A stretch of 64,000 nucleotides of DNA from Azospirillum sp. TSO22-1 (GTDB lineage Bacteria > Pseudomonadota > Alphaproteobacteria > Azospirillales > Azospirillaceae), in the NCBI RefSeq assembly GCF_003116015.1, contig NZ_LGQZ01000005.1, positions 1 through 64,000 of the forward strand. Direction: 5' to 3'. Within the stretch, counting starts at the first letter, position 1. Every line of letters begins with the position of its first letter. Of the stretch, positions 1-8,376 are shown piece by piece. Under the pieces are notes generated by a model. The model was not told the origin of the DNA. It saw only the letters and a program-made list of their open reading frames with translations, and searched no databases. The translations under genes and the position numbers were made by a program.

Positions 1-94
1 CGCAAGTCGGGCGACCGCGCTCCGCCTACGATCGCCTTCGGCGCTCGTTGCCTATGGCACCGGCTCCACGCCCCCAGCGGGGATGGGGGAGGGC
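1..94. repeat. Dispersed GC-rich intergenic repeat, copy 1 (cut by window edge)
   Basis: The first ~80 bases match the stretch at about 10490-10575 with only a few differences (CGCAAGTCGGGCGACCGCGC start, CACCGGCTCCACGCCCCC end). It ends in a short C-rich/G-rich hairpin just past the ubiE stop codon, so it may also help end transcription of that gene. Confidence 0.75.
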
Positions 95-820
95 TTATGA
101 GGGCTTTACCCCTTCATGGATGCAGGCGATGCCGAAGCTCAGGTTCCGGTAACGCACGTCCGCCAGCCCGGCCGCCTCGAACATCCCCTTGAAGGTCTCC
201 TGGTCCGGGAAGCGGCGGATCGATTCCACGAGGTACACGTAGGCCTCGGGGTTGCGCGCCACCAGGGCGCCCAGCGCCGGGATCACCGCGTAGGAGAATG
301 CCGTGTAGAAGGGGCGCAGCGGCGCCACCGGGCGCGAGAACTCCAGGCACAGCAGCCGGCCGCCGGGCTTCAGCACGCGCGCCATCTCGGCCAGCGCGCG
401 GTCCAGGTGGGTGGCGTTGCGGATGCCGAAGGCGATGGTCACCGTGTCCACCGAGGCGTCGGCCAGCGGGATGTGCTCCGCCTCGCCGGCCAGCCACTCG
501 ATGCCCTGGGAACCGCGGGCGCGACCGGCGCTCATCATCGGAAGGCTCGGGTCGCAGACCGTCACGTGCCGAGCCGGGCCGGCGAGCAGGCGGGCGACAT
601 CGCCGGTGCCGCCAGCCACGTCGACGATCACCTGGCCCGAGCGCGGAGCCGCCATGCGGGCGAAGGTGCGCTTCCACAGGCGGTGGATGCCCATGCTCAT
701 CAGGTCGTTCATCAGGTCGTAGCGCGGCGCCACGGCGGTGAACACGCGGCGCACGCGGGCGCGCCGCTCGTCCGGCGAGACGGCCTGATAGCCGAAACTG
801 GTGGACAGATCGAAGGTCAT
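95..820 (-). CDS. ubiE: UbiE/COQ5-type ubiquinone/menaquinone methyltransferase
   Basis: A 241-residue SAM-dependent C-methyltransferase acting on the demethyl-quinone precursor in ubiquinone synthesis. The SAM-binding signature DVAGGTGD lies near residue 70, and the family-typical FGIRN and EMARVLKPGG stretches follow; the length is normal for UbiE. Its ATG overlaps the stop codon of the upstream SCO gene by four bases (ATGA), so it is translated with the SCO and transporter genes. UbiE in this company is unusual, so it could be a quinone-methylating paralogue, but the motifs are the canonical ones. Confidence 0.9.
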   Translation of the reverse strand: MTFDLSTSFGYQAVSPDERRARVRRVFTAVAPRYDLMNDLMSMGIHRLWKRTFARMAAPRSGQVIVDVAGGTGDVARLLAGPARHVTVCDPSLPMMSAGRARGSQGIEWLAGEAEHIPLADASVDTVTIAFGIRNATHLDRALAEMARVLKPGGRLLCLEFSRPVAPLRPFYTAFSYAVIPALGALVARNPEAYVYLVESIRRFPDQETFKGMFEAAGLADVRYRNLSFGIACIHEGVKPS

Positions 821-1371
821 GCGCCGCCCCGGATGCGCTGGATGATCTTCTCGGCCAGCTTGTCCGGCGTCAGGCGGTGCGGCAGGCGGTCGAGCAGCTT
901 TCCGTCCGGCCCGATCAGGAAGAAGGACGCGGTGTGGTCCATGGCGTAGGCGTCGGGATCCTCGGGGCGGACGACGACCTTGGCGTACTTCACCCGCATC
1001 TGCTTCGCAAAGTCGGCGATGGCCGGCTCGTCGCCGGTCAGCCCGATCAGGTGCTTGTGGAACAGCTCCACGTAGCCGGACAGCTGGGCCGGCGTGTCGC
1101 GCTGCGGATCGACCGTCACGAACGCGGCCCGCACCTTGTCGGCCTCCGGCCCCAGCGCGTCCAGCGTCGCCGCCATGGTCTGCAGACCGGTCGGGCAGAC
1201 GTCCGGGCAGGCGGTGTAGCCGAAGGTGAGCAGCAGGAAGCGGCCGGCGAAATCGGCCTGCGTCACCGCGCGGCCGGTGTGGTCGGTCAGCGCGAAGCGC
1301 GGGCTGACGTCCTGCGCAAGGGCCGGCGACAGGCCGGCCAGCAGCACGATCAGGGCGAGGAAGGCACGCAT
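817..1371 (-). CDS. SCO1/SenC family copper chaperone for cytochrome oxidase
   Basis: A 184-residue thioredoxin-fold protein with an N-terminal signal or anchor segment (residues 1-20, ending ALAQ). The copper-binding motif ACPDVCP supplies Cys55 and Cys59, and the conserved distal His is His146 in MDHTASFF. The family delivers copper to the CuA site of cytochrome c oxidase or protects against thiol oxidative stress, acting in the periplasm. The start at 1371 is chosen because it begins the signal peptide; the frame upstream is only a shadow of the neighbouring gene. It overlaps the transporter gene by 22 bases and ubiE by four. Confidence 0.9.
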   Translation of the reverse strand: MRAFLALIVLLAGLSPALAQDVSPRFALTDHTGRAVTQADFAGRFLLLTFGYTACPDVCPTGLQTMAATLDALGPEADKVRAAFVTVDPQRDTPAQLSGYVELFHKHLIGLTGDEPAIADFAKQMRVKYAKVVVRPEDPDAYAMDHTASFFLIGPDGKLLDRLPHRLTPDKLAEKIIQRIRGGA

Positions 1372-2222
1372 ACGGGGTCCCTCAGGCGGCGGCGGGCGAG
1401 CACGACGCCCACCGCGGTGACGTTCATGACCAGGGCGTACAGGATGGCCGGCACCACCATGACCGGGTTGCCCAGCAGCACGGCGCACACGGTGATCGCC
1501 GTCGCGGCGTTCCGCAAGCCGCATTCCAGCACGATGGCGGTGGCGCGGCGGTCGTCCAGCCGCATCAGCCGCGCCCACAGGAAGGCCAGCGCCATGATGC
1601 CGACGTTCAGCGCCGCGACCGCCGGGCCGACCTCGGCGCCGTACTCGATCATCTGCGGCGCCTGGCTCCAGAACGCACCGAGCACGATGGCGGCGAAGAT
1701 CGCCACGGCGACGCGCCGCAGCGCGCCGGCCAGCCGCTCGGCGGGAGCGGGCCGGAACCGCCGCAGCAGCATGGCGGCGGCCAGCGGCAGCCCGGTGGTG
1801 AGCAGCACGCCGCCGAGCGTCGGCAGCACCGGGAGCGAGACCAAGCTGCCGCTGCCGAGGAACAGCGCGGTGGCGGCGCTGGTGATCAGCGGCAGGGTGA
1901 GCATGGACACGCTGTTGGTCACGGCGGTGACCGACACCGACAGCGCCACGTCGCCGCCGGCCAGCAGGGTGAGCAGGTTCGACGTTATGCCGGTGGGGCT
2001 GGCGGCCAGCACCATCAGCCCGACCGCGAACTCCGGCCGCAGCGGGTGGATGGAGAGGATCAGCAGCGCCAGCAGCGGCAGCAGCACGAGCTGGCTGCCG
2101 AGGCCGACCAGCATGGCGCGCGGCTGTTCGATCAGCCGCACGAAATCGGCCACGGTCAGGCGGAGCCCGACGGTGAACATGATGACGGCCAAGCCGATCG
2201 GGAGCAGCACCGCAATGGGCAA
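1350..2222 (-). CDS. Bile acid:sodium symporter (BASS) family transporter
   Basis: A 290-residue integral membrane protein of about nine or ten hydrophobic segments, resembling the BASS superfamily: the SPTGITSNLLT stretch near residue 76 and the GLRNAATAIT stretch near residue 236 match the two conserved crossing motifs. Such proteins carry organic anions with sodium; the substrate cannot be told here. The start is TTG at 2222, two codons after an in-frame stop and about nine bases after a GGAGG site. It is first in a coupled operon with SCO and ubiE. It is unlike arsenite ACR3 in length and motifs. Confidence 0.82.
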   Translation of the reverse strand: MPIAVLLPIGLAVIMFTVGLRLTVADFVRLIEQPRAMLVGLGSQLVLLPLLALLILSIHPLRPEFAVGLMVLAASPTGITSNLLTLLAGGDVALSVSVTAVTNSVSMLTLPLITSAATALFLGSGSLVSLPVLPTLGGVLLTTGLPLAAAMLLRRFRPAPAERLAGALRRVAVAIFAAIVLGAFWSQAPQMIEYGAEVGPAVAALNVGIMALAFLWARLMRLDDRRATAIVLECGLRNAATAITVCAVLLGNPVMVVPAILYALVMNVTAVGVVLARRRLRDPVCVPSSP

Positions 2223-2315
2223 CGGTCAGGACCTCCGGGCGGGAATACGGCGGAACGGCCGTATCCTGCCACGTGCGGCGGCGGCCAGGGTTGACGGTGG
2301 TCAAGTGGAGTTGCT

Positions 2316-2440
2316 CCTTCCCTCCCCCTGCGGAGCAGGGGGAGGGAAGGAGGGGGCAGCGGCCTTTCGGGCAGGCCGTAGCCCCCACCCTCCCGCGTTC
2401 CGCGGGTCCCTCCCTCCCCCTGCGGAGCAGGGGGAGGGGC
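2316..2440. repeat. Dispersed GC-rich intergenic repeat, paired hairpins
   Basis: Two near-identical hairpins built on CCCTCCCCCTGCGGAGCAGG lie about 80 bases apart, around a segment reading GGGGGCAGCGGCC...GTAGCCCCCACC. The same elements recur at 10376-10580, 20916-21034, 36840-36993 and 43158-43256. This copy fills the gap between the hibernation factor and the transporter gene. Confidence 0.75.
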
Positions 2441-2447
2441 AATCTTC

Positions 2448-2792
2448 CTAATCCGCGGCTTCCAGCGCCTCCACGGTGCGCTTGCGGGCGATCCAGTCGC
2501 TGAGCTGCCGCTGGGCGGCGTCGAAGGCGTCGCGGATGGCGGCGCGCGGGTCGGTGTGGGCGTGGCTGTCGTCGCCGCGGACCGCGATGCGGCCGCCGGG
2601 CACCGTCAGGTCGATGCGGACATGGTACATCCAGCCCTTGCGCTGGTCGTGGTGCGGCCGTTCGACCACCACGTCGCAGCGGGTAATGCCGTCGAAGACC
2701 TTCTCGAGCTTCGCGGCCTTCTCGCGGATCTTGGCCTCCAGGAATTCGGACGGGTGCAGGTTGCGGAAACTCACCTGAAGCGGCAGACGCAT
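2448..2792 (-). CDS. hpf: Ribosome hibernation-promoting factor / S30EA-type ribosome-associated protein
   Basis: A 114-residue protein of the HPF/RaiA (sigma-54 modulation) family, which binds the 30S decoding centre and stores ribosomes in inactive form in stationary phase. It begins MRLPLQVSFRNL and carries the basic-acidic beta-alpha fold expected of the short form. The ATG at 2792 is preceded by an AAGGAG site about nine bases away; the open frame runs further upstream but without a start of comparable quality. It lacks the long C-terminal dimerisation domain of long HPF. It is probably monocistronic. Confidence 0.85.
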   Translation of the reverse strand: MRLPLQVSFRNLHPSEFLEAKIREKAAKLEKVFDGITRCDVVVERPHHDQRKGWMYHVRIDLTVPGGRIAVRGDDSHAHTDPRAAIRDAFDAAQRQLSDWIARKRTVEALEAAD

Positions 2793-2983
2793 GATGCGGT
2801 CTCCTTGCTCGAACCCTCCGCCGGACGGAAGGGGGCGAAGCCGCGCGGGCACCGGTGCTCGTCGTGATCGGGTGCCGGCGGGGCGGCCCTCGCTTCGTCG
2901 CAACGACGGAACGATGTCAGTATGACTCAAGCCCGAGGCCTCGTCCATGCCGCCAAGTCCATAGGACCCGACGGCCTGCCGCG

Positions 2984-3520
2984 TCATCCGACCGCACCCA
3001 CGAAGTCGAGGTAGCGGTACCCTTCGGCGTAGTCGATGCCGTAGCCGACGACGAACAGGTCGTCCACCGAGAAGCCGACGAACTCCACCGGCACCGGCAC
3101 CACGCGGCGGCTCGGCTTGTCGAGCAGCGCGCAGATGCGCACCTCGGCGGCACCGGCCTCCTCCATCAGGCGCACCGCGGCGTTCAGCGAGCGGCCGGAG
3201 TCCGCGATGTCGTCCACCAGCAGGATGCGGCGCCCGGCCAGCCCCTCCGGCACGTCGCCGATGATGCGCACGATGCCCGAGCTTTCCTTGCCCGCGCCGT
3301 AGCTGGCAAGGCGCAGGAAGTCCACCTGCGGCGTCATGCCGGCGCGGCCCAGCGCCCGCACGAGATCGGCGGCGAAGATGAAGCTGCCCTTCAGCAGCAC
3401 CATGACCGTCACGTCGCCGGGCATGGCGGCGGCGATCTCCGCCGCCATCCCGTCGATGCGGCGGGCGATGGTCGGAGCGTCGAACAGGGGCGTGACGGGG
3501 GCGGTCTCGGGCGTCGGCAT
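2984..3520 (-). CDS. hpt: Hypoxanthine phosphoribosyltransferase
   Basis: A 178-residue purine salvage enzyme converting hypoxanthine or guanine plus PRPP to IMP or GMP in the cytosol. The PRPP-binding motif is RRILLVDDIADSGRSL (from about residue 96), and the flexible-loop and LLKGSFIF segments are also present. The ATG at 3520 is preceded by GGAGAG at good spacing and gives the usual family length. Confidence 0.93.
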   Translation of the reverse strand: MPTPETAPVTPLFDAPTIARRIDGMAAEIAAAMPGDVTVMVLLKGSFIFAADLVRALGRAGMTPQVDFLRLASYGAGKESSGIVRIIGDVPEGLAGRRILLVDDIADSGRSLNAAVRLMEEAGAAEVRICALLDKPSRRVVPVPVEFVGFSVDDLFVVGYGIDYAEGYRYLDFVGAVG

Positions 3521-3605
3521 GGCACTCTCCGGCCGGGCGTGAAGGCGCCCGTTGTGCCGAAGCCCGACCCTCCCTGTCAATCGGACCCTGTCGACCGGGG
3601 TGCGA

Positions 3606-3767
3606 TCACCCCTCCGGCGCGCCGGGGTCGTGGTGCAGCTTGTGGCGCGCGTCCTCGATGACCGAGGCGAGGTCGTCGCGGCTCAGGCCGTCGCCGTTCA
3701 GAAGGATGTCGATGATGGGATCGTCCAGCAGCTCGGCCAGCGTGGCCGCTTGGTCGCCTTGCGTCAT
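3606..3767 (-). CDS. Small acidic protein of unknown function
   Basis: A 53-residue open frame with a clear GGAGG site before its ATG at 3767. It is acidic and probably helical, with an LAELLDDPIIDILLNGDGLSR core that looks like a small regulatory or adaptor protein; no family is recognised. It stands alone between hpt and the YbaN-like gene. The good start site and codon use support it as real. Confidence 0.6.
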   Translation of the reverse strand: MTQGDQAATLAELLDDPIIDILLNGDGLSRDDLASVIEDARHKLHHDPGAPEG

Positions 3768-3963
3768 GGCGTTTCCTCCCCATGGAGTCCGATGGGGTTG
3801 GGCGCCCGAGACCGGGGTCTCTCCCGTTTTTGTGCTGATCTTGCCCCGGCCGTCCGGCGGGCGCCCCACCGAACCACAGCACGGTAGCGTACAAAGCGGG
3901 CGTGACCAAAGCGTGCCACGGTGCGTCACGGTGCCGCGCGCAAGAATCGTTCCAAGAAAGACC

Positions 3964-4389
3964 CTACTCTGCGGAGGTTCTTTCGGGCGTCGGCCGGGTG
4001 ACGACATAGACCGCGACCGCCGCCATGACCACGCCGGCGATCACCGGCACGGTCGGCCGCTCCGCCCCATAGGCCACCAGACACCAGCTGCCGGCCATGC
4101 CGGCCACCGCCGCCGCCTTGGCGCGCCGGGGGATGGCGCCGCGGTCGCGCCAGTCGGTCAGGAACGGGCCGAAGCGCGGGTGGCGGTACAGCCATGCTTC
4201 CAGGCGCGGGCTGCCCTTGGCGAAGGCCCAGGCGGCGACCAGCAGGAACGGCGTGGTCGGCAGCAGCGGCAGCACCACGCCGGCCGCCGCCAGCCCCAGC
4301 GCCGCATAGCCGATGCCGAGGTACGCCCAGCGCCAGGGGTGGCGCAGGTCGGGTCCGCCGCTCCGGCTATCGCTTTCCTGCTCGGTCAT
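3964..4389 (-). CDS. YbaN/DUF454 family inner membrane protein
   Basis: A 141-residue membrane protein with three or four hydrophobic helices. The family core GVVLPLLPTTPFLLVAAWAFAKGSPR is visible around residues 36-62. Family function is unknown. The ATG at 4389 is used because AGAAGG lies five bases before it; an ATG 13 codons upstream lacks a ribosome-binding site. Confidence 0.82.
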   Translation of the reverse strand: MTEQESDSRSGGPDLRHPWRWAYLGIGYAALGLAAAGVVLPLLPTTPFLLVAAWAFAKGSPRLEAWLYRHPRFGPFLTDWRDRGAIPRRAKAAAVAGMAGSWCLVAYGAERPTVPVIAGVVMAAVAVYVVTRPTPERTSAE

Positions 4390-4567
4390 GTGGGCCTTCT
4401 GCGCTTCGCCGCTGTTTATATGTCCCATGTTCGGCAATCCGGCGAGGCTTATCCGGCCGAGCATCATCGAAAGTGGTTCACCCGCATGAAGACGTTGCTG
4501 GGTGAAAATCCCGCGCCACCTCAGTCTTGCGAACGGGTCCTTTCGAGTGCGGCGGAGGCTGACCGGC

Positions 4568-5125
4568 ATGCTGTTCGAATTCGAGCCCTCGGGCGTCAAC
4601 GACACCTATCTGCGCATCACGCGCAACGCGGTCTCGTGCATCCTGGCACCGGCGGACGCCTGGAACGGGCTGGTCCGCCTGAACTACGTCGTCGCCGGCA
4701 CCATCGGCGGCCGCGAGCCGCACGTCATCTTCCGCTCGCTGGACGTGGGCTGGGACGACGGGCGCTTCTACTGGAAGGGCAAGGCGACGCCGGTGGTGGT
4801 CTCCACCGCCATGGTGGACGTGCTGAACGACCGCGGCCTGCTCAGCGACGACGAGGCGGAGCGGCTGGTCTTCGGCACGCCGGGCGCCGTGGCGGCCGGC
4901 GGCGGCTCGGACGAGGGGCTGATGCTGCGCGCCATGCTGGCGGGCTGCACCTTCGCGCCGGTCTACGACACCAAGCCGGGGATCTTCGACGGCACCCCGC
5001 CGAAGGTGACGGGCTTCGCGCTGAAGACGCTCAACGCGTCGGACGTGCACGTGCTGGAGGCGCGCAACGGCCTGCCGGTGCTGTCCACCGAGGCGCGCGA
5101 CGCGCTGAAGCGCGAGGTGGGCTGA
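4568..5125 (+). CDS. Conserved protein of unknown function
   Basis: A 185-residue soluble protein beginning MLFEFEPSGV, with no signal peptide or membrane segment. No domain is recognised with confidence. It has a beta-rich N-terminal half (LRLNYVVAGTIGGREPHVIFRSLDVGWDDGRFYWKG) and a helical middle. The ATG at 4568 has GGAGG about nine bases upstream; a GTG 22 codons earlier has no such site. It reads divergently from the YbaN-like gene. Confidence 0.65.
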   Translation: MLFEFEPSGVNDTYLRITRNAVSCILAPADAWNGLVRLNYVVAGTIGGREPHVIFRSLDVGWDDGRFYWKGKATPVVVSTAMVDVLNDRGLLSDDEAERLVFGTPGAVAAGGGSDEGLMLRAMLAGCTFAPVYDTKPGIFDGTPPKVTGFALKTLNASDVHVLEARNGLPVLSTEARDALKREVG

Positions 5126-5137
5126 ACTGAGCCGGTC

Positions 5138-5179
5138 TGCCCCCTCTCCCCAACCCCTCCCCCGCCAGGGGGGAGGGGC
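5138..5179. repeat. Short C-rich/G-rich hairpin repeat
   Basis: CCCCTCTCCCCAACCCCTCC followed by CCCGCCAGGGGGGAGGGG folds into a hairpin between two converging genes. The same sequence is used at 24727-24841. It is placed to act as a bidirectional terminator. Confidence 0.6.
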
Positions 5180-5428
5180 TTAGCCCGCCAGCCGTTCGAA
5201 CAGCTCGGCGTTCGGGCAGAAGTCGCGGTGCGCGGTGTCGGCGGCCGGACGGCCCAGCCATGCGGTGCAGGTCTCGACGGTGCGGCACTGGCTGCACCGC
5301 CGCGCCGCCCGGGCGATCATCAGACCCAGGCCGCAGCCGTACGCTGCCTCGCTGTCGACGCCGAGGCGGCGCATCATGCGCGGCATGTTCAGCGCGCGCT
5401 GCTCGATCTGGTCCACGCGGGCCTCCAT
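5180..5428 (-). CDS. DUF6455-like small cysteine-containing protein
   Basis: An 82-residue protein with a C-terminal cluster of cysteines (CSQCRTVETC near residue 45 and FCPNAELF near residue 71) plus a helical N-terminus with MMRRLGVD. This arrangement matches the small DUF6455 proteins common in alphaproteobacteria, whose role is unknown; the cysteines suggest metal or Fe-S binding. The ribosome-binding site (CGAAGG) is weak and close. Confidence 0.7.
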   Translation of the reverse strand: MEARVDQIEQRALNMPRMMRRLGVDSEAAYGCGLGLMIARAARRCSQCRTVETCTAWLGRPAADTAHRDFCPNAELFERLAG

Positions 5429-5517
5429 CCTTCGGTCCCTGGCGCAGCGTATACTCGCCTCCCGTGTGTTTCCCCGTGCGGCATTGCGCCTCATGCCACC
5501 ATTTCGCCCCCGCCCCG

Positions 5518-6537
5518 TCACCGCCGCCCGTACGGCATCACCGTCTGGTCGATCGCCCCGAAGATGCTGCGCCCTTGCGCGTCCATCATCTCGATGCGCA
5601 CGCGGTCGCCGAAGCGCAGGAAGGGCGTCGCCGGCTTGCCGTCCAGGATGGTCTCCACCGTCCGCACCTCGGCGAGGCAGGAATAGCCGACGCCGCCCTG
5701 GTCGATGGGCTTGCCCGGCCCGCCGTCCAGCCTGTTGGACACGGTGCCGGAGCCGACCACCGTCCCCGCGCCCAGGTGCCGCGTCGCCGCGGCGTGGGCG
5801 ATCAGGCGGGCGAAGTCGAAGGTCATGTCCACCCCGGCCTCCGGCCGGCCGAACTCCCGCCCGTTGATCCAGGACAGCAGCGGCCGATGCACCGTGTGGT
5901 CCCGCCACGCGTCGCCCAGTTCGTCCGGCGTCACCGCGACGGGGGAGAAGCTGCTGGCCGGCTTCGACTGGAGGAAGCCGAAGCCCTTCGCCAGCTCCGC
6001 CGGGATCAGGCCGCGCAGGCTGACGTCGTTGACCAGCATCAGCAATTTGATGTGCCGCCCGGCCGCCTCCGGCGTCACCGCCATCGGCACGTCGTCGGTG
6101 ATCACGGCGATCTCGGCCTCCAGGTCGATGCCGTGGTCTTCCGAGATGGCCTCGATGGGGTCGCACGGGCCGATGAAGCGGTCCGAACCGCCCTGGTACA
6201 TCAGCGGATCGGTCCAGAAGCTCGGCGGCATCTCGGCGCCGCGGGCCTTGCGCACCAACTCCACGTGGTTGACGTAGGCCGAGCCGTCGCACCACTGATA
6301 CGCCCGCGGCAGCGGGGCGGCGCATGTCGCCGGGTCGAACGGCACGGCGCCCTCCCCGTGCCCGGCCTCCAGCCGCTCGGCGATGATGCGCAGCGCCGGT
6401 TCGGTCTCCTCCCAGCGGTCGAGCGCGGATTGCAGGGTCTCGGCGATCTCCGGCACCGCCACGGCGCGGGTCAGGTCGCGGGAGACGACGACGAGGGTGC
6501 CGTCACGGCCGCCGGCCTTCAGGGACGCGAGCTTCAT
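5518..6537 (-). CDS. fahA: Fumarylacetoacetate hydrolase family protein
   Basis: A 339-residue enzyme of the FAH superfamily. The metal-binding acidic cluster is DLEAEIAVITDD (about residues 138-149), and the downstream FGFLQSKPASSF and GSGTVSNR stretches are family-typical. It sits four bases after the hmgA stop, so it should catalyse the last step of homogentisate degradation, cleaving fumarylacetoacetate to fumarate and acetoacetate. The size fits the bacterial 335-residue type rather than the longer mammalian FAH. Another FAH-superfamily activity is less likely given the neighbours. Confidence 0.88.
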   Translation of the reverse strand: MKLASLKAGGRDGTLVVVSRDLTRAVAVPEIAETLQSALDRWEETEPALRIIAERLEAGHGEGAVPFDPATCAAPLPRAYQWCDGSAYVNHVELVRKARGAEMPPSFWTDPLMYQGGSDRFIGPCDPIEAISEDHGIDLEAEIAVITDDVPMAVTPEAAGRHIKLLMLVNDVSLRGLIPAELAKGFGFLQSKPASSFSPVAVTPDELGDAWRDHTVHRPLLSWINGREFGRPEAGVDMTFDFARLIAHAAATRHLGAGTVVGSGTVSNRLDGGPGKPIDQGGVGYSCLAEVRTVETILDGKPATPFLRFGDRVRIEMMDAQGRSIFGAIDQTVMPYGRR

Positions 6538-6541
6538 CGGG

Positions 6542-7687
6542 TCACTCCGCCGCCTTCGGGGGAGCCGGCGTCTTCCACGAGTCCACGTAGCCGGCGAACT
6601 CGACGCCGGCCGCCGCCTCGCCGACCTCCAGCGCGTCGCGGGCGTCGAGCATCACCGCGTACTCGTCGGTGGCCGGCTTCTTCGGCGTGAAGGCGTTGTT
6701 CAGCGCCTTCGGGTGCGGGCCGTGGGTGAAGCCGCAGGGGTGGAAGGTCACCATCCCCGGATGGATGTTGTCGCGCGAGAAGAAGTCGCCGGCGTGGTAG
6801 AACAGCACTTCGTCGAAGTCGTCGTTGTTGTGGTAGAACGGCACCTTCAGCGCCCCTGGATCGCTCTCGAACGGGCGCGGCGCGAAGGTGCAGACGACGA
6901 AGCGGTCGGCCACCCAGGTGGTGTGCGCGCTGGGCGGCAGGTGGTAGCGGTGGCTCATCACCGGCCGGATGTCCGCGACGTTCACCCGCACGACGCTGAG
7001 GTCGCCCTTCCACCCCACCGCGTCCAGCGGGTTGAACGGGTAGGTCACGGTGGTGACGGCGTTGCGGCGCTTGATGCGCACGGTCCACTCGGCCTCGTCC
7101 TGCTGCGCCCGGAAGGCGTCGTCGAGCTGCGGCACGTCGAGCACCGCCGGGTCGAAGATGGCGTGCGGGCCGAGCATGCCCTTCTCCGGCAGGCGGTAGG
7201 TGGAATTGGTCGCCTCGATCAACAGCGCGGTCACCGGCTCCGCACACTCGATCCGCCACATGGTCGAGCGCGGCAGCACGATGTAGTCGCCGGCGCGGAA
7301 CTCCAGGTGGCCGTAGTCGCAGAACAGGTCGCCGCGGCCGGTGTGGATGAACAGCAACTCGTCGCCGTCGCCGTTGCGCGCCAGATGGTCCATCCGCTGG
7401 GGCGACCGCCACAACCGCATGCGCAGGTGCGCGTTGTGCAGCACGAGGGCGGCGTCCCACGGGCTGGGGTGCTCCCCGTTCAGCCTGGTCAGGTCGAAGG
7501 CGCGCGGCTTCAGCGGGCCGTTCCAGTTGGTCCAGCCGGTCGGCGGGTGGCGGTGGTACATGTGGGTCGCCGGGCCGAAGAAACCCTCCTTGCCCAGCTC
7601 GCGCTCGAACGTGCCGGGCGGCAGGTCGGCGTGCGCCTGGCGCGACGCGCTGCCCTCGACGCGCGGGAATTGGATGTAGCTCTTCAC
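6542..7687 (-). CDS. hmgA: Homogentisate 1,2-dioxygenase
   Basis: A 381-residue cupin-fold dioxygenase that opens homogentisate to maleylacetoacetate. The C-terminal region has the metal-ligand pattern in FYHNNDDFDEVLFY (His and Glu) and GFTHGPHP (His). The start is GTG at 7687, just after GGAGGGGAACC; the open frame upstream would cross the promoter shared with the MarR gene. It is first in a two-gene operon with the fumarylacetoacetate hydrolase and diverges from the MarR regulator. Confidence 0.9.
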   Translation of the reverse strand: MKSYIQFPRVEGSASRQAHADLPPGTFERELGKEGFFGPATHMYHRHPPTGWTNWNGPLKPRAFDLTRLNGEHPSPWDAALVLHNAHLRMRLWRSPQRMDHLARNGDGDELLFIHTGRGDLFCDYGHLEFRAGDYIVLPRSTMWRIECAEPVTALLIEATNSTYRLPEKGMLGPHAIFDPAVLDVPQLDDAFRAQQDEAEWTVRIKRRNAVTTVTYPFNPLDAVGWKGDLSVVRVNVADIRPVMSHRYHLPPSAHTTWVADRFVVCTFAPRPFESDPGALKVPFYHNNDDFDEVLFYHAGDFFSRDNIHPGMVTFHPCGFTHGPHPKALNNAFTPKKPATDEYAVMLDARDALEVGEAAAGVEFAGYVDSWKTPAPPKAAE

Positions 7688-7748
7688 GGTTCCCCTCCCA
7701 TGGCCCCGTTTACCGGGGCTTGACGCTGCATGCTCCCTCAGTAGGATT

Positions 7749-7762
7749 GTTTCAAACGAAAC
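7749..7762. promoter_or_regulatory. Inverted repeat between hmgA and the MarR gene, candidate operator
   Basis: A perfect inverted repeat GTTTC-AAAC-GAAAC lies in the 92-bp gap between the divergent hmgA and MarR start codons, 18 bases before the MarR ATG. Position and symmetry fit a MarR-dimer operator controlling both directions. Binding by this MarR is inferred. Confidence 0.5.
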
Positions 7763-7779
7763 CGTTCGCAAGCCCCCCA

Positions 7780-8283
7780 ATGGCGCAGATCACCGATGAG
7801 CCCGTCGCGGACGAGGAGAACGACGCCCTCGAACTGGGCCGCTTCCTGCCCTACCGCCTGTCGGTGGTGTCGAACCTGGTGAGCAAGGCGTTCGCCCGCC
7901 GCTACGAGGCGGCGTTCGGGCTGTCCATCCCGGAATGGCGGGTGATGGCGGTGCTGGGGCGCTACGCCCCGGCCTCCTCGGCGGACATCTGCGCGCGCAC
8001 CGCGATGGACAAGGCGAAGGTCAGCCGCGCGGTGGCCCGGCTGGTGGCGGGCGGGCTGGTCAGCCGCAAGGACAACCCGCTCGACCAGCGGCAGAACGTG
8101 CTGGCGCTGTCGAGGAAGGGCCGCGGCGTCTACCAGCAGATCGTCCCGCTCGCCCGCGCCATGGAACGTGAGGTGCTGGAGACGCTGTCGGCCGACGAGG
8201 TGCGGCAACTGGACACGCTGCTGACCAAGCTGCACGCACGGGCCGAGGCGATGGCGCCGGGCGGCGGCGAGGGGGTGGACTGA
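7780..8283 (+). CDS. MarR family transcriptional regulator of the homogentisate cluster
   Basis: A 167-residue winged-helix regulator. The recognition-helix region ADICARTAMDKAKVSRAVARL (about residues 73-93) is followed by the wing DNPLDQRQNVLALSRKGR, both typical of MarR proteins. It diverges from hmgA and is followed by maiA, so it probably represses homogentisate catabolism until a pathway intermediate binds; that role is inferred from context. The ATG at 7780 is preferred over a TTG-type start 20 codons upstream, which would overlap the operator-like repeat. Confidence 0.85.
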   Translation: MAQITDEPVADEENDALELGRFLPYRLSVVSNLVSKAFARRYEAAFGLSIPEWRVMAVLGRYAPASSADICARTAMDKAKVSRAVARLVAGGLVSRKDNPLDQRQNVLALSRKGRGVYQQIVPLARAMEREVLETLSADEVRQLDTLLTKLHARAEAMAPGGGEGVD

Positions 8284-8376
8284 CCGCCCGACCAACAGTC
8301 CGTCTTGACAGCGGCCGGGCGCCGCCCGCTTCATCCGGACCCGACCGCCCGATCCCACTTTGACGCGTGGTGCACC

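Noticed and set aside
1-94. Insertion sequence end at the left edge
   Set aside because: It matches an intergenic repeat at 10490 that has no transposase; no terminal inverted repeats or target duplication could be shown.
817-2442. A 541-residue fused SCO protein
   Set aside because: The first ~357 residues are an antiphase reading of the BASS transporter gene; the signal peptide and SCO domain start at 1371.
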